Below are positions 28,479-37,679 of a stretch of 64,000 nucleotides of DNA, in pieces; the stretch's first letter is position 1, and each line of letters begins with the position of its first letter. Made by a program: the position numbers and the translations under genes. The DNA is from Spirosoma linguale DSM 74 (GTDB taxonomy: Bacteria > Bacteroidota > Bacteroidia > Cytophagales > Spirosomataceae), in the NCBI GenBank assembly GCA_000024525.1, contig CP001769.1, positions 3,877,001 through 3,941,000 of the forward strand, read 5' to 3'. Under the pieces are notes generated by a model. The model made no database searches. It saw only the letters and a list, made by a program, of their open reading frames with translations, and had not been told where the DNA came from.

Positions 28479-29297
28479 TTACTTACCATTACCCCGCATG
28501 GCAGTCAACATACTACCATATACGTTGTTGAGGGAAGCTAAATTACCGGTCAGTTTAGCCAGCTCGTTTTTGAATTGCTGGGTATCGCGGCTGGCATCAC
28601 TCATGTTTTCCATAGCGGCCGTCAGGCTGCCATAGAATGCATTCATGGCTTTCAGATGCTTGTTTGTATCCTGTAACTCCAGTTCATACACAGCGTTCAG
28701 AGCACCCATATTTTTGGTAACTTTCTGAAACTGATCACGGTAATCTTTGGCATCGGTTGTCGCATCGGCCATTGAATTCATGGCTGTAATCGCCGTACCA
28801 TACGATTTATTCATTTCACTGATCGAGCTTGCCGCCGATTTCACATTACGAGCATAATCGTTCGTAGCTACTGTAGCGTCGGTCAGGTCGGTGAGCTTGG
28901 AAACCGTATCATTCAGGTTACGGAAGCCAGAGCCTAAACGCTCAAAAACGTCCGGGGTAACCTTAGCCTGAGCCAGCATTTGATCCAGATTCCCAGTCAG
29001 GCCATTCGCCTGTGGGTTCGGTTTGCGGGCCTCGCCTTTATAATCGTCTGCCAGTTCAGGGTAAACCCGTTCCCAGGCGTATCCATCGTCCGTTGCAGCG
29101 GGCATGGTAAAGCTTTGAACGGCGTATAAAGCAAAAATGACAACTTCTGTTAATAAACCGGCTGTCAATAACCAGCCGAATTGTTCATTGTGTGTAATCT
29201 TAGCCCAGGCTCCGGCAATTACGACGGCGGCTCCGGCACTATAAATAGTTGGTACTAAACGATCCCAAAAGAAACTTGAGGACTTTGCTGCTGCCAT
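28479..29297 (-). CDS. gldL: Gliding motility / T9SS motor protein GldL (PorL)
   Basis: 272 aa inner-membrane stator. Two helices (about 13-34 and 40-62) include the conserved Glu in LLTEVVIFALYAV, required for proton use in known GldL. A long cytoplasmic helical domain follows with repeated short motifs (MNKSYGTAITAMNSMADAT, MNAFYGSLTAAMENMSDAS, LNNVYGSMLTAMRG) indicating internal duplication. It forms the pentamer around the GldM dimer. It lies between gldK and gldM. Confidence 0.94.
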   Translation of the reverse strand: MAAAKSSSFFWDRLVPTIYSAGAAVVIAGAWAKITHNEQFGWLLTAGLLTEVVIFALYAVQSFTMPAATDDGYAWERVYPELADDYKGEARKPNPQANGLTGNLDQMLAQAKVTPDVFERLGSGFRNLNDTVSKLTDLTDATVATNDYARNVKSAASSISEMNKSYGTAITAMNSMADATTDAKDYRDQFQKVTKNMGALNAVYELELQDTNKHLKAMNAFYGSLTAAMENMSDASRDTQQFKNELAKLTGNLASLNNVYGSMLTAMRGNGK

Positions 29298-29380
29298 GAT
29301 AAGCTATTGTTGGTTGGAATAGGTAATTAACTGTGTGCGGGTACTACTTTATTGCCTTTACAGGCATTCCTGAATTTAAA

Positions 29381-30514
29381 TTATGCCTTCTTGGCTGATG
29401 CTTTCTTGGTACTGGCGCTTTTACTTTTGCTCTTACCCCCTCCAACACGACCCGACGCAGTCCGACCTTCCAGATTATCCATTACGCAGCGGAATCCAAT
29501 ATAGGAACGCTTTTGATCTTCAAATTCGTAATAACGAGTACCTGTTTCGAGATAGTACGCAATATCTTTCCAGGACCCGCCCCGAACCACCTTACGAGGC
29601 TCATCAGCATTCTGGTTGTCTGGGTTCATGTCCCACACGATGGCATTGGTATTATCGGCGTATGCATCGCGGCACCACTCCGCTACGTTGCCGGCCATGT
29701 TATACAGACCGTAATCGTTGGGGTTATAAGCCGTTGCCGGGGCTGTATATGGGTAGCCATCCGCATCGAAGTTACCACGCTGGGGTTTGAAGTTTGCCAG
29801 ATAGCAACCTTTACCGTTTGCTACGTATGGGTTACCCCAGGGATACTTGGCTCCGTTTTTACCACCTCGTGCCGCCCACTCCCATTCAGCTTCGGAAGGA
29901 AGCCGGAAGCCGAACGATCTGTACCCTCCGTCTTTCGTCCGGAAATCGTCTAGCGTGTTCGTACGCCACTTACAAAAATGCTTAGCTGCCACCCAGCTTA
30001 CACCAACAACCGGATATGTATCAAAGGCAGGGTGTGCATAATAGTGTTCCAGCATCGGATCACCATTGTGGTAAGTAAAGTCGTTTTTCCAGACAGTTGT
30101 ATCAGGATAATATTTAGACATAATTTCCTCCTCTCCCAACGTCGAAACGGAGTCGGCGAGCAAGGCATTTACATACTGACGATACTCATGGTTAGATATT
30201 TCAGCATCGTCCATGTAGAACGAACTAATCGTTACCTGCCGGTTCATATTAATCTGGGTAGCGGCTACATCTTCGTCAGCCTGTCCCATAATAAATGAAC
30301 CTGACGGTACCAGCACCATGCCAAAGGGAGTTGGTTGTTTCCAGCCTTTACGTCCGGTAGCGGTAATCTCACCATTCGTAACGCCTACTTCACCCCCATT
30401 ACCACCTTTACCGCCAAATTTTGACTTCAGAAATCCACAACCTTGCAAAAGCAGTACTACTGCTGCGACCGTCACTACCCGGGTTGCGTTGACTGTTAAC
30501 CAGTTATACTTCAT
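29381..30514 (-). CDS. gldK: Gliding motility / T9SS lipoprotein GldK (PorK)
   Basis: 377 aa. The lipobox is LLQGC (Cys26). An FGE/SUMF-type fold follows: FGMVLVPSGSFIMGQADED, AEISNHEYRQYVNALL, VVGVSWVAAKHFCKW, GFRLPSEAEWEWAARGG, GNVAEWCRDAY and VVRGGSWKD. In GldK this fold is structural rather than enzymatic. The C-terminus is Lys/Ser-rich (about 355-377). It forms the outer-membrane-anchored ring with GldN. The start has an imperfect inverted repeat about 110 nt upstream. Confidence 0.94.
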   Translation of the reverse strand: MKYNWLTVNATRVVTVAAVVLLLQGCGFLKSKFGGKGGNGGEVGVTNGEITATGRKGWKQPTPFGMVLVPSGSFIMGQADEDVAATQINMNRQVTISSFYMDDAEISNHEYRQYVNALLADSVSTLGEEEIMSKYYPDTTVWKNDFTYHNGDPMLEHYYAHPAFDTYPVVGVSWVAAKHFCKWRTNTLDDFRTKDGGYRSFGFRLPSEAEWEWAARGGKNGAKYPWGNPYVANGKGCYLANFKPQRGNFDADGYPYTAPATAYNPNDYGLYNMAGNVAEWCRDAYADNTNAIVWDMNPDNQNADEPRKVVRGGSWKDIAYYLETGTRYYEFEDQKRSYIGFRCVMDNLEGRTASGRVGGGKSKSKSASTKKASAKKA

Positions 30515-30624
30515 CGTTGTCGAACTTTTACCTTCTTCTTGTGCGAGACCAGACTAAAAACGAAAATCTGTTTGGTTATTGTATGTTAAATTCAGGTTCA
30601 GCGTATTTTCTCTACAACCTATTT

Positions 30625-30640
30625 ACAAACATACGTTTGT
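30625..30640. promoter_or_regulatory. 16-bp inverted repeat upstream of gldK
   Basis: ACAAAC-atac-GTTTGT lies in the AT-rich 264-nt gap between porP and gldK. It could be an operator, or part of a TTTG-type promoter region, for the gldKLMN unit. Confidence 0.35.
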
Positions 30641-30778
30641 TTATGATACTATATGTGTACGCTTTCTAAACTCCACTTCCTCAAAAATAAGGCCTCCGCT
30701 GCAAACAGCCTAACAAGAATATTGCCAAAAAAGCAATTTTGTTTAAATTCTATGCTGATTTATGCATTTCATGAACCA

Positions 30779-31753
30779 TCAGTACCTGAAACGTGGTGTT
30801 CTGATGATTGGCTTCCGGCGAACGTCGGGGGCAGGCAACGCATACGATAACAAGATTTCGTGCGATGTTGGGCTTTTTACCTGTGTGCCTCCTGCTGTTA
30901 TATCCAGAGCATATCCCAGACGCAGCGCGTTGTTACGCATCAGGTTGATCCCGGCAGTAACCATAACCGCGTCTTTTAATCGATAGCCTACTCCGCCCCA
31001 TATACGATTGTCGTAGGTAGCCACCAGATTAACCGTGGCGTTTGAACCTTTGATACCTTCGGCTGTGCTGTACTGCACTAAAACGGACGGCTGAACGTCA
31101 ATGTTGTACCCGATACCAAGCCTATATCCTGCGGTCAGGTAAGCCTTTCTGTTAGCCACATCGGTAGAACGGTCGGCGAGGTAACTATAGGTGGCACCGT
31201 TTAAGTGCGTCATACTTACCCCCAACCAGTAATCCGTTGTGTTATAATAAATGCCAGCGCCAATGTCAGGCTTAAATTGATTGATACGGCCAGTCGTCAA
31301 TAATGGATCACCGGGATCGCCGGGGCGAAACTGATCAAAATCGAATCCCCGATTAAACATGCCTGCCTGTACGCCTAAAGCGAGCGTTCCGTTTTTCAAT
31401 GTCATTCTATAGGCGTACGAAACCTGTACCGACTGATTTATCGATGGCCCGTATTTATCGTTCATGGCATAAATTCCAATCCCGCTCTTGATTTTAGCCA
31501 GTGGCATATTAAACGACAGAACCTGTGTGCTTTGAGCAGCGCTTCCATCGCCGGTACCCATTGTCTGATACCCAAAATACTGTGTTCTATGCGTGATTTG
31601 CATTCGGGATACCCCCTCCGACCCTGCTGCTGCCGGGTTGTAATAGAGCGGATTGTACATATACAGGCTGAGTTGCGGATCCCCCTGAGCAAAGGCGTTT
31701 TGCGTTGCAATCGTCAGTAGTAAAAAAGCAAAAACGTAGAATGTGCGAATCAT
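30779..31753 (-). CDS. porP: PorP/SprF-family T9SS outer-membrane protein
   Basis: 324 aa with a signal peptide ending AFAQ. Then comes the family start GDPQLSLYMYNPLYYNPAAAGS and many amphipathic beta strands. The C-terminal strand region is HEILLSYALP plus a basic tail (RRKPIIRTPRFRY). PorP/SprF proteins anchor partners such as SprB or PorE at the outer membrane. The order porP-K-L-M-N matches the classic Porphyromonas cluster. It could equally be called sprF. Confidence 0.88.
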   Translation of the reverse strand: MIRTFYVFAFLLLTIATQNAFAQGDPQLSLYMYNPLYYNPAAAGSEGVSRMQITHRTQYFGYQTMGTGDGSAAQSTQVLSFNMPLAKIKSGIGIYAMNDKYGPSINQSVQVSYAYRMTLKNGTLALGVQAGMFNRGFDFDQFRPGDPGDPLLTTGRINQFKPDIGAGIYYNTTDYWLGVSMTHLNGATYSYLADRSTDVANRKAYLTAGYRLGIGYNIDVQPSVLVQYSTAEGIKGSNATVNLVATYDNRIWGGVGYRLKDAVMVTAGINLMRNNALRLGYALDITAGGTQVKSPTSHEILLSYALPAPDVRRKPIIRTPRFRY

Positions 31754-31881
31754 ACGACCTACCGGAATTCAGAACAGCTGTTGATAACTGGAGCAACGTT
31801 CTTGTAAACAATACGACAGTTTACAAGTAAACGCCCGCAACACCAAATTATTCAAATTATTGAACCCAAAATAAAAGCTAA

Positions 31882-31917
31882 ATGCCGGAAATGAGGTGAA
31901 GCGCTCGATTCCGGCAT
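31882..31917. terminator. Hairpin between hemD and porP
   Basis: ATGCCGGAA (31882-31890) / TTCCGGCAT (31909-31917) with possible inner GAG/CTC pairing lies 26 nt after the hemD stop on the minus strand. There is no T-run, so it is probably an mRNA 3'-end element. Confidence 0.45.
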
Positions 31918-31942
31918 CTAGCCTATTAATAACGGCTATCGT

Positions 31943-32728
31943 TTATAAATTGTTAGCCTTTTTTAAATACAGGTCCAAAGCACCCGTCATAGACGGTGCA
32001 TTGGGCAAGGGGGCTTCAATATCGAGTGTTAAACCAGCTTCCACAATGGCTTTGGCCGTTGTAGGGCCAAAAGCCGCGAGCCGGGTCCCGTTCTGATTAA
32101 AGTTGGGGAAATTGCTCATTAACGAACTAACGCCCGAAGGACTGAAAAAAGCTATGATATCATAACTTTCAATGTCAAGGTCCGATAAGTCAGTCGGTAC
32201 CGTATCGTACATAACTGCCTCGGTGAAGTGAAGGCCGCTGGTATCCATAAACTCTGGAATATCATTCCGGCGAATATTGGAACAGGGGAACAAAAACTTC
32301 TCGTTCTTGTGCTTCTTGATCAAATCGAAAAGCTCGGTTGCTGTTTTTGTTCCGTTGAAGATTTTACGCTTCCGGATAACAATGTATTTCTGAAGATAAT
32401 TAGCTGTCTGCTCCGAAATACAGAAGTACTTCATATCAGCTGGCACCTCAATTCGACCTTCCTGGCAAATCCGAAAAAAATGATCGATGGCATTCCGACT
32501 GGTAAAAATGATAGCCGTGTGTGCCAGGATATTTATCTTCTGACGCCGAAAATCCTTGAATGATTCTCCCTGTATCTGAATGAACGGGCGAAAGTCAATC
32601 TGAAGATTATACTTGCTAACTAAATCAAAATAAGGAGATTTTTCGTCGGCGGGTCGGGATTGAGTCACTAACAGCCGGTTTACTTTCGTGAGCCGGTTTT
32701 CTGTGGATTGCATGCTTGTTTCGTTCAT
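31943..32728 (-). CDS. hemD: Uroporphyrinogen-III synthase
   Basis: 261 aa. HemD closes hydroxymethylbilane to uroporphyrinogen III in haem synthesis. Seen: LLVTQSRPADEKSPYFDL, IIFTSRNAIDHFF, NIRRNDIPEFM, EAVMYDTVPTDL, IIAFFSPSGVSSL and LAAFGPTTAKAIVEAGL, the two-domain pattern of the family. Other hem genes are not nearby. It follows the DUF4271 gene, a pairing common in Bacteroidota, and precedes porP. Confidence 0.85.
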   Translation of the reverse strand: MNETSMQSTENRLTKVNRLLVTQSRPADEKSPYFDLVSKYNLQIDFRPFIQIQGESFKDFRRQKINILAHTAIIFTSRNAIDHFFRICQEGRIEVPADMKYFCISEQTANYLQKYIVIRKRKIFNGTKTATELFDLIKKHKNEKFLFPCSNIRRNDIPEFMDTSGLHFTEAVMYDTVPTDLSDLDIESYDIIAFFSPSGVSSLMSNFPNFNQNGTRLAAFGPTTAKAIVEAGLTLDIEAPLPNAPSMTGALDLYLKKANNL

Positions 32729-32826
32729 TGAATCTCTACTCGGTTCAACAGCTGATTATCAATTATAAGTACTTGATCAAGCACTTGCTATTGAGAAAGG
32801 CTAACTTATCACTGCCCCGTTGACCA

Positions 32827-34053
32827 TCAAAGTGCGAAACGCAAACCAATGATCAGCGGAATCAATTCAACGATGCAAAGGTACGAAAATAAATAAAGAT
32901 TCTTGATAGGCTCCAGACTCCGTATGGCGAAGTATAACAACATTAATCGGGCTATGTAGAAACCAACTAGTGGTAACAGGAGCATATTAGGCTCTAACGT
33001 TATCATATGCACATTATAGGCAACAATAGTCAGAACAAATGCACAAGTAGTAAAGAACAAAAGGGATGATTGAAGTACTTTAAAATAATGAACATATATA
33101 ATGTCCTGCAATTTATATAGCCCCCCAATCACTTCCAGAAGAAAATATTTACTGATCAAACTCGCGAACACCAGCCCACTCACCAGGAAGTACTCCCCAG
33201 CCAGCCAGCCAAATTGCTGATTGCCAAGCAACAATGCTCGGGAATCGAACACATCGAGGTTACGGCTTTGGACAAAGACAATCAGATAAGCAATAACAAA
33301 GCTGAGGTTCAGGGTAAACAGCAGGTTGGTACTGCTCAAGGGCCTGTTTATTAAGAAAGACTCCTCCTGCGCCCGAAGCGACAGCAGATCACCAAGGCTG
33401 TAGTACCGCTGAAAAGCCCGTTGATAAAATGTAAACAGGAACGCATGCGTTGCCAGCAAAAACACCAACCCCAGGCTTAAAAAATTATCGTAAAGCGTTC
33501 GTGGACGAGGCCGGATACTAAGATTATCATCGCTTAGAACAACCTGCTTCTGGCTAGCCGATTTTGGATAGCCTATATAAAGCTGCTTATCCGTAAGACC
33601 GGGAGCCCCGTAGATCGTAAGGAATATTTCAGGCTGACGATAGACTCGGAACAAACTGTCAATATTTAACACCTGCCATTCATTGGCGCGGAGTTTACGT
33701 TTGAGTGCCGCGTTGATAAAAAGGTAACCATCCCGTCGGGTGGAGATCAGCAAACTGTAGTGCCGATTGCTTTCGAGATCGATGTAGGCGCTTAAGGCTG
33801 TTTCATCGGTATGCTGTTCCGTTACGTATGGGATGTAGGCCCTGGCTCCTTCATCGTACACCAGAAAGTCATCCCGAAAATCATGGATAGGGTAATAGCG
33901 GCCGCTGGGGCCAATACCTGTGACGCGGGGTTGAGCCGTAACAGACAAGACGAAAAAGAGCGAAAGAACGAGAGAGTGAAAAAGTGACACCGGATGGATA
34001 TGTACCCAACTTGGCCTATACGTTTTCACTCTCTCGTTCTTTCGCTCTTTCAC
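32827..34053 (-). CDS. DUF4271 membrane protein
   Basis: 408 aa. The N-terminal secretion segment (LFHSLVLSLFFVLSVTAQ) precedes a periplasmic part with GPSGRYYPIHDFRDDFLVYD. About seven transmembrane helices follow from about residue 195 to the end, as in DUF4271 proteins. Function is unknown; conservation next to hemD and T9SS genes is typical. Two starts are possible: GTG at 34053, which gives MKERKNERVKTY before the signal, or GTG at 33990. Both the upstream codons and the signal peptide lie in arms of a perfect 27-bp inverted repeat. Confidence 0.75.
   Translation of the reverse strand: MKERKNERVKTYRPSWVHIHPVSLFHSLVLSLFFVLSVTAQPRVTGIGPSGRYYPIHDFRDDFLVYDEGARAYIPYVTEQHTDETALSAYIDLESNRHYSLLISTRRDGYLFINAALKRKLRANEWQVLNIDSLFRVYRQPEIFLTIYGAPGLTDKQLYIGYPKSASQKQVVLSDDNLSIRPRPRTLYDNFLSLGLVFLLATHAFLFTFYQRAFQRYYSLGDLLSLRAQEESFLINRPLSSTNLLFTLNLSFVIAYLIVFVQSRNLDVFDSRALLLGNQQFGWLAGEYFLVSGLVFASLISKYFLLEVIGGLYKLQDIIYVHYFKVLQSSLLFFTTCAFVLTIVAYNVHMITLEPNMLLLPLVGFYIARLMLLYFAIRSLEPIKNLYLFSYLCIVELIPLIIGLRFAL
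33956..34049. repeat. Perfect 27-bp inverted repeat overlapping a signal-peptide coding region
   Basis: The arm at 33956-33982 (AAGAGCGAAAGAACGAGAG, then AGTGAAAA) is exactly complementary to 34023-34049. The left arm encodes the LFHSLVLSLFF part of the DUF4271 signal peptide on the minus strand. The right arm lies between that gene and sucD. It belongs to the simple-word hairpin class and can hide or expose the translation start. Confidence 0.8.
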
Positions 34054-34065
34054 TCGTTACTTAAT

Positions 34066-34941
34066 TTATTTTCCTAATGCTTTCAGCATAGTATCGCCAA
34101 TAAGCGCTGGAGATTCAACGACGTGAATACCACATTCACGCATGATAGCCATTTTGGCCGCTGCAGTATCATCCGCACCACCAACGATAGCACCGGCGTG
34201 GCCCATCCGGCGACCTTTGGGGGCTGTTTGACCGGCAATGAACCCAACAACGGGTTTACGGTTCCCATCGGCTTTGATCCAGCGGGCGGCTTCGGCTTCC
34301 ATACCTCCACCAATTTCACCAATCATCACAATCGCTTCCGTATCCGGATCGTTCATGAGTAGTTCAACAGCCTCTTTGGTTGTGGTACCAATGATCGGGT
34401 CACCCCCGATACCAATGGCTGTCGACTGGCCCAAACCGGCTTTTGTAAGTTGGTCAACGGCTTCATAAGTCAATGTCCCTGACTTAGATACAATACCGAT
34501 GGTTCCTTTGGTAAAGATGAAACCTGGCATGATACCTACTTTGCATTCATCGGCGGTCATTACACCGGGGCAGTTAGGACCAATCAGGCGAACATCTTTG
34601 TCGGAAAGGTAGTTTTTTACGGCTACCATGTCTTCCGTTGGAATACCTTCGGTAATGCAGATAATAACTTTGATACCGGCTTCGGCTGCTTCCATGATTG
34701 CATCGGCAGCGAAAGCGGGCGGAACAAAGATAATAGAGACATTGGCCCCGGCCTGGTCAACAGCTTGCTGAACGGTGTTAAATACGGGCCGGTCGAGGTG
34801 GGTTTGACCACCTTTGCCAGGCGTTACGCCCCCAACGACGTTGGTGCCGTATTCGATCATCTGCTGGGCATGAAAACTGCCTTCCGAGCCGGTAAAGCCC
34901 TGGACGATAACTTTGGAGTCTTTGTTAACTAAAACACTCAT
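34066..34941 (-). CDS. sucD: Succinyl-CoA synthetase alpha subunit
   Basis: 291 aa from the ATG at 34941. A longer frame upstream is rejected because homology begins at [20 protein letters not shown]. Seen: the CoA-binding Rossmann region [41 protein letters not shown], and the phospho-histidine motif [13 protein letters not shown]. It makes ATP or GTP from succinyl-CoA in the TCA cycle. sucC is not adjacent. Confidence 0.96.
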   Translation of the reverse strand: MSVLVNKDSKVIVQGFTGSEGSFHAQQMIEYGTNVVGGVTPGKGGQTHLDRPVFNTVQQAVDQAGANVSIIFVPPAFAADAIMEAAEAGIKVIICITEGIPTEDMVAVKNYLSDKDVRLIGPNCPGVMTADECKVGIMPGFIFTKGTIGIVSKSGTLTYEAVDQLTKAGLGQSTAIGIGGDPIIGTTTKEAVELLMNDPDTEAIVMIGEIGGGMEAEAARWIKADGNRKPVVGFIAGQTAPKGRRMGHAGAIVGGADDTAAAKMAIMRECGIHVVESPALIGDTMLKALGK

Positions 34942-35103
34942 GACGGTTTGTAAATCGTTGGCGATACGGTTAATTATGTACAGAAACAAACAACGAAAGC
35001 AGCAGAGATTCACAAAATGGTCACCTTCTTTCTTCTTTCGTTGAGTAGGCCTGTATCTTTTAAAAAGTTGGGCAAAAGTAGCCGAAACTTCGTAAATTAC
35101 GTG

Positions 35104-35694
35104 ATGATTTTTTCGCACATCCTTTCCGGCTCCATTTTAGCCGGGGCGGGCGTCGGGGTGTTCTGGCACTTTTTTGGACGCATTTCCCTCTTTAACCGAC
35201 TTTTATGGGGGTTCTTTTTGTTGACAACGTCAGTAGCGGCCCTTATTGGCGTAGCCCTTTTCGCTGGTAATAAATCGCTGGAACCGCTTCACCGGTCCAT
35301 GATCGTCTTGTCTGATACACTGGGGGTTGTGTGCGTGGTCACGGCGGTTTATGCACTGCTGAATCAGCGGACACTTACCCTGATTTCCTTCGTAACGACG
35401 GTTCTGTTCGGCCTGTTTCTTTTTATTTCTCTTCTTCTGCCCGAGGTGCGCGTTTTTACGCCCATTGTACCGTCAATGGGAATTTTGGTCTTGATGCTAT
35501 TAGCCGTTTTTTCGTTACTCCAGCGAAACAAACGGGGCCTCTGGGTTGTCATGGCCGCCATGATGATGGGATTGGCCACCAAAGCCGACTCGTTCAACAG
35601 CCTGATTCACCCAACGGATTTCTACCACTACGCCACTACCCTTGCTCTCTGGTTTTTCGGGAAAGCTTCCGACTGGCGCGCCGGTACCCGATAA
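35104..35694 (+). CDS. Hypothetical multi-helix membrane protein
   Basis: About 196 aa from ATG 35104 ([10 protein letters not shown]), with seven hydrophobic segments and short basic loops. The C-terminus [25 protein letters not shown] contains His and Asp residues inside or near a helix. The layout recalls small DUF6962/alkaline-ceramidase-like membrane proteins, but no family is claimed. It is divergent from sucD, with overlapping 5' regions. Confidence 0.55.
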   Translation: MIFSHILSGSILAGAGVGVFWHFFGRISLFNRLLWGFFLLTTSVAALIGVALFAGNKSLEPLHRSMIVLSDTLGVVCVVTAVYALLNQRTLTLISFVTTVLFGLFLFISLLLPEVRVFTPIVPSMGILVLMLLAVFSLLQRNKRGLWVVMAAMMMGLATKADSFNSLIHPTDFYHYATTLALWFFGKASDWRAGTR

Positions 35695-35793
35695 TCGTAG
35701 TCTATCCGTTCGTCTAAAAAGTTGGTCAAACAGGTAACCAATGCCTTCGCAAAGCAGTTACTCTTTGACTAAATTTCTCAACACTCAACGAAC

Positions 35794-36891
35794 GTGGATT
35801 TACTTGAATTAACACACGACCCTGCCGAAGCAGCCCGGGCCGCCCGACTGATTTACATGAGCGATACAATGCCGGGGATCAAACGCCAGCGTATTGGTGA
35901 CGAATTCAGGTACTTCGACCACAAGGGCAATGAAGTAGACGCACCCGAGATCCTGACCCGTATTCGTAGCCTCATCCTGCCACCTGCCTGGGAAAATGTC
36001 TGGATAAGTCCTAAAGTAAACGGGCACTTACAGGCCACGGGAATCGACACCAAAAACCGCAAGCAATACCGCTATCACCCGAAATGGAATGCCATTCGGA
36101 GCCAGACGAAGTTTTTTCGGATGGTGGCCTTTGGCGAAGCCCTTCCCCTGCTGCGCGAACGTTTAGCCAAAGACTTAAAAACGAGCGAGCTGACCCGGGA
36201 GAAAGTGATTGCCATTGCGCTCAGTGTTATGGAACAAACCCTGATCCGGGTGGGCAACGCGGCCTATGAGAAAGAATATGGCTCTTATGGTCTGACGACG
36301 CTGAAAGACAGGCACGTAAAAATGGAAGGCACCGAGGTCCGGTTCAGCTTTAAGGGTAAAAAAGGTATTTATCACGATATAACCCTACACGACCGTCGGC
36401 TCTCTCGACTGGTAAAGGCTTGTCGCGACATTCCCGGCAAAGAACTGTTTCAGTATATTGACGAAAACGGCGACCGCCACCCTATTGACTCAGGAATGGT
36501 AAATAGTTATCTGCATGAAACTATGGGCGACGAGTTTTCGGCAAAAGATTTCCGTACCTGGGCCGGTACAGTAAACGCGCTCCGGCTTCTGGCCGAGTTG
36601 GAACCCTGCGAAACGGAAAAAGAGCTAAAGAAAAATGTGAACACGGTTCTGGACGAGGTCTCTCACAAGCTAGGAAACACGCGCACCGTTTGCCGAAAGC
36701 ATTATGTACATCCGCAGATTCTGGAGGCTTACGAATGCCAGGATTTAAACCCGTACATCAAGCAGAAAGCACGCTTTAAGCAAACCAGCCCTTATGGACT
36801 GGATGGTATTGAGAAATTACTGCTGAAATTTTTAAAAGACGAGATCAAAACCGTGGTGAAGAGCCCGGCAGCCAAAAAGTTGGTTGCTTAG
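35794..36891 (+). CDS. DNA topoisomerase IB (poxvirus-like)
   Basis: 365 aa from GTG 35794. The N-terminal DNA-binding part contains GDEFRYFDHKGN, LPPAWENVWISP and GIDTKNRKQYRYHPKW. The catalytic domain has MEQTLIRVGNAAYEKEYGS, AKDFRTWAGTVNAL and the nucleophile Tyr near 304 in CRKHYVHP. It relaxes supercoils through a 3'-phosphotyrosine. Chromosomal copies are common in Cytophagales. It is convergent with the DUF421 gene, only 6 bp apart. Confidence 0.92.
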   Translation: MDLLELTHDPAEAARAARLIYMSDTMPGIKRQRIGDEFRYFDHKGNEVDAPEILTRIRSLILPPAWENVWISPKVNGHLQATGIDTKNRKQYRYHPKWNAIRSQTKFFRMVAFGEALPLLRERLAKDLKTSELTREKVIAIALSVMEQTLIRVGNAAYEKEYGSYGLTTLKDRHVKMEGTEVRFSFKGKKGIYHDITLHDRRLSRLVKACRDIPGKELFQYIDENGDRHPIDSGMVNSYLHETMGDEFSAKDFRTWAGTVNALRLLAELEPCETEKELKKNVNTVLDEVSHKLGNTRTVCRKHYVHPQILEAYECQDLNPYIKQKARFKQTSPYGLDGIEKLLLKFLKDEIKTVVKSPAAKKLVA

Positions 36892-36897
36892 ACCGTT

Positions 36898-37590
36898 TTA
36901 GTGTACGGCTTTTACCCACTTTGTCTGATTGCATCGGCGGCAGTTTTCCAGACCGGCAGGTGCGGTAAACGATTCCACATATCCACAGTTGCAACAGGCA
37001 TATTTACCTGACTCCTCAATTTGCTCAGTGTCCTTTTTCAGTTCATTGGGCAAAATGGGAAGTCCAAATTTGACTTCATCGGGCTTGTATTGAAAAATAC
37101 TAAGTTGCCCATTGGGTTCTAAAATGGCGACACGTACCTGTCCCAGATGTTCGATACCCTCAACGCGTAAGTCGGAGAACAGCTCTTCGAGCCCTAAATC
37201 TTCCCGGTCAAAATTTTCGGTAAGAATGCAGCCATTTTCGACAACATAGACAGCTTTGCCTTCCAGCACCTGGCGAACAGTTTTGTTCCGGTCACTGATG
37301 TAGGTGGCGAGTTTGTAGCAGCTCATCATGACGATGAATACAACAACCGCCGAAGCCATTGGAACGTCATCATAAAACATGGGGTCGCCCGCTGCGGAGC
37401 CCAGACCAATAACCAGAACGAGTTCGTAAATTGATAGCTGCCGTACTTCCCGCTTTCCTGATACTGTCAGAGCAGTTAACAGAATAACAAACATAAACGC
37501 TGTTCGGAAGGCTACTTCGCCGAGATACGTCCACGGCAGGTCGTGGATAAACATTCGCCCCCAGTCGAAGGGCTGAACAGGTTCTGACAT
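36898..37590 (-). CDS. DUF421 (YetF-type) membrane protein with a C-terminal zinc-ribbon
   Basis: 230 aa. Two to three N-terminal helices are followed by the DUF421 core (YELVLVIGLGSAAGDPMFYDD; GKAVYVVENGCI; REDLGLEELFSDLRVEGI). The last ~35 residues, YACCNCGYVESFTAPAGL then CRRCNQTKWVKAVH, form a Cys-x2-Cys ... Cys-x2-Cys knuckle likely to bind zinc or iron. Function is unknown; YetF relatives are membrane proteins linked to stress and sporulation. Confidence 0.8.
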   Translation of the reverse strand: MSEPVQPFDWGRMFIHDLPWTYLGEVAFRTAFMFVILLTALTVSGKREVRQLSIYELVLVIGLGSAAGDPMFYDDVPMASAVVVFIVMMSCYKLATYISDRNKTVRQVLEGKAVYVVENGCILTENFDREDLGLEELFSDLRVEGIEHLGQVRVAILEPNGQLSIFQYKPDEVKFGLPILPNELKKDTEQIEESGKYACCNCGYVESFTAPAGLENCRRCNQTKWVKAVH

Positions 37591-37679
37591 GATTAAGTAT
37601 AAGAGAAGAGTGGCAAACAGGTACTGACCCGGGATGAATCAATAACCCGCATTCAGCAATAACTGTTTGCCACCAACTC

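Noticed and set aside
34942..35118. 59-codon N-terminal extension of sucD.
   Set aside because: Conserved SucD sequence begins at the ATG at 34941, and the extension overlaps the divergent gene's start region.
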